Source: Anoplopoma fimbria | Taxonomy: Eukaryota; Chordata; Actinopteri; Perciformes; Anoplopomatidae | Direction: 5' to 3' | Assembly: GCF_027596085.1 (NCBI RefSeq) | Contig: NC_072472.1 | Coordinates: 21,002,680-21,066,679, forward strand | Length of the DNA: 64,000 nt | Shown here: positions 55,526 to 64,000 of the stretch, in pieces | Position numbering within the stretch: the stretch's first letter is position 1 | Layout of the letters: each line of letters begins with the position of its first letter | Made by a program: the position numbers and the translations under genes | Notes under the pieces: generated by a model | What the model was told of the DNA's origin: nothing | The model's input: only the letters and a program-made list of their open reading frames with translations | The model's database searches: none

Positions 55526-58500
55526 AAGTGCTAAACACACTTTAATGCTACAATGGGAAAACATGCTTCTCTAGTTTCTAAAAACTACACAATGTAGCCT
55601 TGAGGCTGTGTGAATATGTATGCATGCCTGTACAAAAAGTGTGCAGCAGTACTGTTTGAAGCCCTTTTTATTGATAGCTTAAGGGAAGTTATCACAATTT
55701 ATAGACTGTTGTAAAGTTTTTTTTTTCTCTAGCATTTCCCCTGTGCTCTGTATCATCCCTGTTTTATGTTGGGTTGGATTAAGGTGAAATTTGCTTTTGT
55801 GACATTCCCTGTGTCCCTCCACTTCTTGACAGACAGTCTGGGGGTTTAGTTCACATTTTAAAGCTGTGACCTGTGAGTTTTACAATCCGTATGAGCACAC
55901 ATGCATACTTTGGAGACGCGACGCAGGAGAGCAGAAAGGCTTTGCATAACATTCTTGTCCTGTTGCAGTTGCAAGTAAAGGTCAGTTTCACTCAAGTGTG
56001 CACAGGTAGTTCAAACATAAGCCACTTAACATCCTGAAGCTACAATAAAAAATATAATTAGATGTATTTGTGTCATGCCAGCTCCCAAGTACTGCCTGCT
56101 CTTGCATCAAAAGCTTATTCATAACCTTTTGCTTGAGAAAATGCAAATGTCTTTGTATTTGGATCGTGGATTGGGCTCTGACAAAGAGGGGCGGGGAGGA
56201 GGGCAAACCTCAGCCTGCTGAACACACACATCTGCAGCTCAGCACTGCCTGTAAGCCCTAGGTTTGCTGGCATATCCCTGCTCGCTGCCTGGCTGGGACC
56301 ATAGCTTTTGTACAAGATAAGTCACGGGTTTCTGTGATTATGTTACAAAAAAACGCCATCACCTCGCATTGCCTTTGACTTCCCGTGGTTCTCAATGCAG
56401 TGGACAGCATACCTCATCCAGCTCCTTGATGTGCCTTCAAAAGGATTTAGGTAGATAAGAACGCTTTCCCAACCTGCGATGTGTTTACAAAACCAGTGAT
56501 TTAATTTAATTTATAACCTGCCAGGATCACTGGTTATTTTAGTAAAGCTGCAATGCTGCAAGTGAATGTGGATGAGACCCTCTCCGGGTTATGGGGCTAG
56601 CCAAAAAAGACTCTACCCTCTGTTGCTGCACCTTAAAGAGGTCAAACTGTCCCCTCAGCACCCAAGCCAGGTTCTTGATCTATATTCAAAGCTACAACAA
56701 ATTTAGATCTAGCCAAAATAAAACCCTCTGCACTGACTGTGCAGAGAGTACCAAGGCACTGTTTGTTTAAATATTCACCCTGGCTCCGATGCAAATCCAC
56801 TTTCAGCACGCAGCCAAACCCGAAGCTGATTTTGTGGGGAAGAACCATGTGATAGTAGAATATGTGCCACATTATATTCCTGTTCTTTGAGAGTGGAGCC
56901 AACAAGTTATCAATCAGGACAAGCATCTGACTGGGGCAACTTAGAGTAGATTAATGGTGCTTTTAAGTCGCCTAATTACGGCTTTCGAGATAATGGAGGT
57001 CATTGCTTGTTGTGTACGAAACAGAGCATGTCATGTGATGTGAGTGGAGAGGAGTTAATTTAACTTGAGACATGAATGAAAGTCTTCCACTTAAGCCCTG
57101 TCCAAATAGCTCCCCACTGGTGACCCAGCGCTGTGCCCAAAGAGCTGCAGTGGAGCACCCTCCTCCCCTCCACCCTTCATTATCATCCAGGACTCAACAA
57201 ATCACTTCATCTCAAAGAGTTTGTCATGGATTTAAAAAATATGTTTTCTCACATATCTCTTGTGACATCTAGATTTTAACATTTTAAAGGAATTACTTTT
57301 TATTATTATTACGAGCTCTGTTGTCTTTCTGAACACAGCCTTTCACTGGATTTATACTGGATGCAATGGTTCACTGGAGTTTTGCCACAGATACATACAG
57401 CGTGTGTTTTGAAATATAGTTCAATGTCAAATTTCTTTTGTTGAAGGCACAGGAGAGTTGTATACGTGATGGGGCTGTATTGAGCTTTAATTATATTCCC
57501 AACGATATCTGTTTACTTGGTCTCATCCACTTTGTTATAACACCGAAAGTGGGAAAGTTTCATCAGTGAATATAGCACTGCTGCTGGGAAGTCATTGTGT
57601 TTACAGTACATATATTGATTCATTGTAGAGAACGGGGTTGCAGTAAACGAAAAGTTTGCCGTGGAGATGGCCTTGCTATAGTAGATATGTGTTATTGAAG
57701 AGGAGATTCAATTCTGCTTCATGTTGTCTTCACTCTGAACCCACCCAGAAGGGGGGATGGTTGTTGAATTTAAGTGAAAAACTAAAAAATACATTACATT
57801 AGTTATCAAAAGAGGATCACATGAAATATCCTAAATGTTTGTGATTCAGTTAACCTCATCCTACCAACATATTAAACATTCAAGTAAAACCCACTGAAGA
57901 ATACACTACAGTATAACCATCAAAGCAAAATGTTAACTTATTTCTCAAAACATTATTTTGAATTGGGACCCAACCCACTGGTATTTTAAAGTATCATTTA
58001 AAAACCACTAATCAAAACAATGTGATATGAAGTTGTTAGGAACAAATTGATTGACAAAGTTATTAAAGAATTGTAATGGTAGAATAAATCACCTGTTATG
58101 ACAGAAAGTAAGCCTCTGGAGTTTGAAGGATGAGTGTTGAATAGATAAGTCAGACAACCAGTTGCTTTGGGGAATTTCTTTCTGAGAAACTAATAAATGC
58201 CTTAGAATAGACCTTTTTATGTTTCGGGTGTAATCGTGTAGTCATCAAGTCAATCAGTACATCAATATTGGGCTGTCTTGGGTCTATTTTTTAGTGTCTG
58301 TGGGATCAGATAACATAGTCATGACCCCATATACATTCAGGGATTGGGCAGAACTAGCAAGTAAACTTAGTGTTGGGGGTGAGGGGGCACTTATTTCATA
58401 TCTTTGTCTGAGGGGAGTCCCTCAGTCTCAGACTTATACAACCCCTGCTCTGAACAATCCTGGACTGAAAACAAGCAGCCTGTGCTGACCAATCAGAGAT

Positions 58501-59130
58501 GCTGCAGCCCCAAAGTGGTATCTCCATACCCGCTATAGCCCCGACAGATTGATACGTTTTTGAGGAGTTGAACCTCCGCTTTGCATGGTCAGGTGAAACC
58601 CCTTAATACAAGAGAATAAATCCAGCCTTAGGCACAGGCGTGCTTAGAGCTAAATGCTAACATCAGCATGCTCAAATTCTGATGTTTAGCAGAATTTTTT
58701 AACCATACTCACGATCTTGGTTCGCTTGCTAAAATTTGCTAAACAGCGCCAAACACAAAATAGCTGATGGTAATGCTGTCGCTTTTGCAGGTATTCGGCC
58801 AAAAAATGAAGTACTGGTTATTTTGACCTGCTGATTGTGTTAAGTTAAGTGATCACCAAAGTATCACAATCATCATGTGCAGAACATCAACAAAAGTCCA
58901 TCCAATAGTGGTTGAGATCTTTCAGTTTTGGACTGAAGTTGTGTGCTGACTGAATAGACCTACATTTGGATCCCTAGATCCAAGACTCTTGCGTGTCCAA
59001 CATTTTAAAAGGTAAATCCTTCCAGAAACAAGTGCAAAGATTAAGATGTGAATTGTTTTTATTTGAACCACTTTGAGAGAAATAAATACTTTTGTAGAAA
59101 ATTGCTGTCATAGTGTAAAAAAAATGTTAA
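55526..59130. other. Noncoding DNA, no gene seen
   Basis: The 94-codon minus frame at 56642-56926 and the other frames here lack motifs or splice context. About 57000-57330 is repeat-free and might include conserved noncoding sequence. No interspersed repeat recognised. Confidence 0.35.
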
Positions 59131-59131
59131 T

Positions 59132-59245
59132 TGTAAATGGACTTGTACTTGTATAGCGCCTTTCTATTCTTCAGACCACTCATAGCTCTTTTACACTACA
59201 TGTCATTATTCACCCATTCAAACCCATTCATATACTGATAGGAAC
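59132..59245 (-). mobile_element. SINE tail fragment
   Basis: GTAAATGGACTTGTACTTG and TATAGCGCCTTTCTATTC, followed by TCATTATTCACCCATTC, match the copy D orientation and tail. Confidence 0.75.
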
Positions 59246-60612
59246 AACTTTCAGTGCACCAGGCCTAAATGAATGCTTTTATGCAGTAAACCCATCTGGT
59301 TTTTCAAGCTGATTAAATAAATATTGGCCAATCATTTTTTGTAGCTTATCCTGGACACAGGCTAAGAAGGTAGCAAAATACATATTACCTGACACCATGA
59401 TGATACAATTTGCAAACATTAGACAGGTTAATAATCTACTCGGCAGCCTAAAAAAGCTACATTATGAATTATTTCCATTGGAGCAGTCTGGCTCAAGGCC
59501 AGGGTGATGTTTATTGCAGTGCAGCTAAAGAGATAGCTTAAAATAATTGTGGCTTTTGCTTTGAACGGCGACACCCAGGGATGTCTTTTTCTGTTTGCTA
59601 TTTTATATCCGTAACTCATGCATAATTGCTCTGTTGTTTACAGATATTTCCTTTGGTCAAGGAACAACACTATTCTACGATTCTATGTGATCATACAGCA
59701 CTGAATCTCATTAAAGGATTTGGACATTGAAACAGGCCTGCATGTATACACATTTCAAGAGGACGGTAGATTATTTAAATGCCGATCACTTTATTTGTCA
59801 TGCCTAACAACATAATTGATCATTGCAGAAAAGTGATTGAAAAACATTCCACTCAAATCTGAAATACCTTTGTGTCTCTTGAACACAAAAGTCTCTTTTT
59901 TTTTTTTTAAGAAGAAGTAGCTGGCAGCAGAAGCTCTCCCTCTGCTCCACTGTTAAGCTTTGGGGAATTTCCTCTGGCCTTTCTGTTTTATATTAGATAG
60001 TAATTAACTAGTGAAGACAAAGGCAAGGGGGAGAAAGAAAAGAAAAGAAAAGCAAAGCGCAGAACTATTTTTCACGGTGGTGAGTGCAAATATAGCATCC
60101 TTGGTTTAATCATCGGAATATGACAATGCTTGTGAGCCTCATTGTTATGGAGACACCAGTGTTCCATTAGTAAGCTCTTTAAACATCTGCCAGGAGCCAG
60201 ATGAAGAGTCTATATTGTCTCGGCCTACTATATATCCAGCGCTGTCTCTGACAATTTCCCTCCCCCCTACTATTCATCTCTTTCCCTTGCTATCTTTCCC
60301 CCACTGTCTCCAGCTCCCCTCGCCAACCCCTTCTCCCTCTCCATCTCAGGCCCTCGCTCCTTCCTCTCCCATCAGATTAGCTTTAGCTCAGTCATTCTGC
60401 CTCCCGTCTAATTGCCCGGCAGTGGCTGATTGGCATGTGAATCGAAGCAAAGTGAGCGTTGCCGAAATATGAATTGCGTGTAGGTGTAAGCGCGTAGGCG
60501 TTCCCTCGTCACATGCTGGACTTTTCTTTTTTCTTTTTTTTCTGCCCTTTTTTCTGCCCTTTCCAACGCAGCAACATATATACAATTGAAAGAAGCTATT
60601 TTGAGTTTGCAT
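59246..60612. other. Noncoding DNA with conserved-looking block
   Basis: 60360-60480 (CAGATTAGCTTTAGCTCAG, TCTAATTGCCCGGC, GCTGATTGGCATGTG) and 59600-59720 look like conserved noncoding DNA. 60040-60060 is a short GAAAA repeat. 60240-60370 is pyrimidine-rich. No gene. Confidence 0.35.
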
Positions 60613-60614
60613 TA

Positions 60615-61956
60615 CAGTTTTTCTCAGTTGTTAACACACAAAAAGCGAAAATTCGGCACAATTTGCACAACCTTCACTTCATGTACCAATCGCTCGACCC
60701 AATTTGGCACTACTTCACACTCCCTTATCTGCATTAGACTCTGACTTTCCTTCTTTACACTCTGATGTCAATTACACATCACCTTGTTGTCAAAACACTA
60801 CACACAATGTTCAGTTGTTGCACACACTTCTCAAGTAAAATCTCAAAGCATCAACCTACAACACACAAATATTCAAATCTCTAAACATTCAGGTCTGTTG
60901 AGCAATTTGCAATCAGGACTGCAGCATAAAAGTGCCTTTTTTTTTTTTTTTTTTATTTATTTTTTTTGGTGAACAATGGAGAACTTTGAAGAGATCGACA
61001 ACCAGAGAAGGAGAGGGGTAAGAGTGAGAGGAGGAGGAGGACAAGGAGAAGGAGGAGGAGGAGAAAGAAGAAGGAGAAAGGTCATCTCTAATGAGATTCG
61101 GGCCACTGTGGTAGACCATGTGCTCAACCATGGTTTGAGCATGAGGGAGGCTGGCCAGAGGGTCCAACCAAATCTCAGCCGCTTCACAGTTGCTGCCATC
61201 ATTAGAACCTTCAGGATGGAGAACAGGTACGAAATCTATTTGCCTTGTGTACTGTAATACTGCATATCAATAGAATACAGTGTGCTCACAGTATTTGTAT
61301 TTTGCAGGACTGAAAGAGAACCACACCGTGGAGGAAGAACACACACTTTCACAGCCGAACAGGAGACTGAAATTGTAAATATGGTTCGTGAGAACAACGC
61401 TATCACACTCCGACAAATACAAACTAGGATCCTGGCTGACCACGCTACATTCAGGAACGTCCAGACCGTCAGGCCGGTTTACAGTACTGTACTGTTCTCT
61501 GTGTGTACCGAAATAAAACTTTTTTTGCTGCATATTTGTGTGCTGTTTTATGTTTGACTATGAAAAAAGTAGGCCTATACTGAGACATTTTACAAAAGGA
61601 GAAATGGCTCATTCTCCAGAGTCGTTGTCATTCATATGGTGTGTTCCATTTCTATGATTGTGTTTTCAATTTTGCACTTCAGTGTGCTGTAAATGCTTGG
61701 TAGTGTGCAGCAAATGCTTAGTTGTGTGTACTCAATGAATGGTATGTGTGTGTCATTTGAAAATATGGCTGTGTGTACCAAATGAAAACACGAGTTCCAT
61801 TTTGTGAACAGTTAAGAGATTTGATGGCAAAGAGTCATCTTGCAAAGGGAGTGTCAGGTTTAGCATTTTGTGTGTGAGGTTTTCAGTTTTGTGTGTGCAG
61901 TTTTGAGAAAGCCGTTATTGTTTTGAGAAACGTGTGTTAACAATTGTGAAAAACTG
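60615..61956 (+). mobile_element. IS630/Tc1-like DNA transposon, internally deleted
   Basis: Both ends carry the same 26-bp inverted repeat with two mismatches (CAGTTTTTCTCAGTTG left; CAGTTTTTCACAATTG on the right when read inward; both then TTAACACAC). TA duplications lie at 60613-60614 and 61957-61958, the signature of the Tc1/mariner-IS630 superfamily. Length 1342 bp. It carries only the N-terminal part of a transposase, so it cannot move itself but could be moved in trans by a full-length relative. Confidence 0.9.
60976..61557 (+). pseudogene. Transposase N-terminus (helix-turn-helix), two exons, catalytic domain deleted
   Basis: Exon 1 (60976-61226) starts M-E-N-F-E-E-I after a T-rich tract and has a Gly/Arg/Glu-rich low-complexity stretch (about residues 15-34). 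A helix-turn-helix follows (I-R-A-T-V-V-D-H-V...M-R-E-A-G-Q-R-V-Q-P). An 81-bp intron has GT at 61227 and AG at 61306-61307 and keeps the frame: the split codon is Arg. Exon 2 continues with a second HTH (F-T-A-E-Q-E-T-E-I-V...I-T-L-R-Q-I-Q). After F-R-N-V-Q-T-V the frame jumps to unrelated sequence, stops at 61555-61557 and passes an AATAAA at about 61512. The whole DDE catalytic domain is absent. The DNA-binding half could in theory act as a repressor, but nothing shows expression. Confidence 0.85.
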
Positions 61957-63176
61957 TAACTCACCGCTGTAAATGTTGGTTCCAGCTGAGATAAGTGGAG
62001 TTCCGTAAAATGTGCATGTTGTCCGATGCATAGCATTTATTTCCATATGATCTGTCAGCATTAGTTACATCAACTGAATTTGTATAAATTACGTCTTCCT
62101 CCTCCTCCTCCAAGCAGACTTCTGGCTGAGCGCTCGATGGACTGCTAGTGATAAATTAAGTGAATACCAGATTGACTATTAGGCGGCAATATATTATAAA
62201 CAAATACCCACAATGGAGTGATTCAGACGAAATCTTGCTTTACAGTGCTGTACATGCCTCACAGACAGCTCAGTATAAAGGAGAGAGCATGGCAGGATCT
62301 CAGCTGTAGGTCAGCTGAGATTTTTTCTTTAGGGAGCATTCTGGCTTATTGCCTGCACACAAACTCTTTTATACACGTTAGACTTCAGAACACTGTAGCC
62401 GCTGCCATAGCCACTATATAGAAGGGAGGATGGAGCTGATGTTATTGTCTGTGTTTGTATAAATGTACTCAGGGGGATGTTGCTGTTGTCCTGCGTATGG
62501 GGGGCTGTTTTCTCCTGCTGCAGTAAGTAAACTAAGTGCTTTGTTTACGGCTCCATCCTGCCTCAGCAGCTCTCAACAATGAGAGCTTTAATTGTAGTGC
62601 CTGTGCAAATGGAATACAATTAATTACACCAGCAGTCAGCAAATTCATACTTGTGTTTTTTATTGTTTTTTTCAATGCGGACTGCTGTGAGGAAGTGAGG
62701 ACCACTTTTTATTGGGAAAGAGAGCTATGTTTAGGGTCAGCGCCATGTCCTCAAACCACCATGTTCCCTCAGAATAATCTTTGGTCCATGTTGAAATGAG
62801 TGTATAGCTTTTTGAGATATAATGCTAACAACACCCGATGACAGACAGACGGTAAGGCTAGTACTCATTGCTTTTCATTTGCAATTGCATCAGAGGCAGA
62901 GTCGGGTGGGTCATGCATTTGCCACAGTAAGTAATAAAATATCTTCACCTGGAAGGTCCTACGACTTCAGTCTACATAAAAGTTAAGTATTATTTGCTTC
63001 TGTCAGTTGAGTCTTTAGAGCAATCGGCCTTCAGAACAATGGCCGTTTGTTGTTAGAAGATCACAGAATGTCGGATAAATGGGCATTTGGTCCAATTGGA
63101 TATTTTTCGGACTATTGGGGTTTCAGACTTAGACTATCTGAACAATGGCATTGCACTAGGTCGGATACTGATCTGA
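61957..63176. other. Noncoding DNA with hairpin and conserved-looking block
   Basis: 62297-62321 is a 10-bp perfect inverted repeat (arm ATCTCAGCTG, loop TAGGT). About 62100-62400 is repeat-free, with TAAATTAAG and TTATAAAC words, possibly a conserved noncoding element. No gene supported. Confidence 0.4.
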
Positions 63177-63715
63177 TGGAACATAGGAGTGAGGGAACAT
63201 AGGAGTGAGGGAACATAGAACTGAGCATACATAGGGCTGAGGGAACATAGTTCTAAGGGAACATAAGACTAAGGGAACATAAGACTAAGGGAACATAGGA
63301 CTGAGGGAACATGACTGAGGGAACACAGGGCTGAGAGAAGATATGACTATGGGAACATAAGACTGAAGAAAGATAGGACTCAGGGAACATAGGACTAAGG
63401 GAACATAGGACTGAGGGAACACAGGGCTGAGAGAAGATATGACTATGGGAACATGCGACTGAAGAAAGATAGGACTCAGGGAACATAGGACTAAGGGAAC
63501 ATAGGACTGAGGGAACACAGGGCTGAGAGAAAATATGACTATAGGAACATGCGACTGAAGAAAGATAGGACTCAGGGAACATAGGACTAAGGGAACATAG
63601 GACTGAGGGAACACAGGGCTGAGAGAAAATATGACTATAGGAACATGCGACTGAAGAAAGATAGGACTCAGGGAACATAGGACTGAGGAAACATAGGGCT
63701 TAAGGAACACAGACA
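63177..63715. repeat. Minisatellite: 16-bp units in 96-bp higher-order repeats
   Basis: The basic unit is GGGAACATAGGACTGA (16 bp) with variants. Six variants form a 96-bp block: the GGGCTGAGAGA variant recurs at 63328, 63424, 63520 and 63616, exactly 96 bp apart. Because 96 is divisible by 3, two minus frames (141 and 190 codons) remain open, with a 32-residue repeating peptide (L-C-S-L-S-P type). They are by-products of the repeat, not a recognised gene. Confidence 0.96.
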
Positions 63716-64000
63716 AACTCCCCTCTTTCAAAGTCAGAGGTTGCTGTTTGTCCGGGCAGTCAGCATGCCTCTGAAATGTCAGGCTGAGCAAAGCAAAGAT
63801 GACAGTCGGGAAGCTAATCCTCTGAAATAATTTGGTCGGCAGTCTCTGAACTGCCACATTATCTTCCTCTGCATATGGCTGTTGATTTAAACGCCTTAGC
63901 CCACTTTTGACAGGTGAATATAGCCTGAACTCTGCTTTTCTAATAGGAACACATTATGGACTGGCTCCATGTTTTGGCCTCCAGTTTGAATTTCTTGTAC

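Noticed and set aside
63177..63715. A CRISPR array
   Set aside because: Repeats are contiguous 16-bp variants with no unique spacers, in a vertebrate genome.
63253..63857. Two long minus-strand frames (141 and 190 codons) as protein genes
   Set aside because: They coincide with the minisatellite, and the peptide is just the 32-residue image of the 96-bp period. No start context, splice site or homology.

Overview
The window looks like teleost fish nuclear DNA. It is AT-rich and intron- or intergenic-like, with long CA/TG, CT and AT microsatellites and fish-type interspersed repeats: tRNA-derived SINEs, L2/CR1-like LINE fragments, Tc1/IS630-like transposons, solo LTRs and MITEs. There is no operon structure, and nearly all open frames are chance, repeat-derived or antisense.

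One host gene is directly recognisable. Positions 3876-4036, minus strand, hold the first coding exon of an IgLON cell-adhesion gene (opcml or ntm type): signal peptide, mature N-terminus, start of Ig domain 1 and a consensus splice donor. An in-frame stop lies just before the ATG, and a CpG-rich promoter/5'UTR block surrounds the exon. The gene runs leftward, so 1-3875 is its first intron and the later exons lie outside the window. An acceptor-like site inside the exon suggests that a distant alternative first exon could also splice here.

The remaining 60 kb, upstream of this exon, has no other intact gene that I can support. It holds: an inverted pair of repeats and an identical 200-bp direct repeat (5.7-8.2 kb); an internally deleted LINE (12.5-13.2 kb); two near-identical solo LTRs with different 5-bp target duplications (17.8 and 35.3 kb); a MITE (19.9 kb); many SINEs; a GIY-YIG (Penelope-like) endonuclease relic (44 kb); LINE tails (49 and 53 kb); a broken Tc1-like element (49.7-51.3 kb) next to a broken two-exon THAP-domain gene relic (51.3-52.0 kb); an internally deleted, intron-containing IS630/Tc1-like element with TA duplications (60.6-62.0 kb); and a minisatellite with a 96-bp higher-order period (63.2-63.7 kb). 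Between these are stretches that look like conserved noncoding elements, judged only by composition and homeobox/octamer-like words.

Inside the IgLON intron, 1451-2212 carries an old LINE reverse transcriptase in antisense to the gene. Its frame is still almost open although the catalytic aspartates are gone. I found no convincing new molecular system. The points most worth checking are this RT-derived frame, the internal acceptor in the IgLON exon, and the THAP/Tc1 junction.
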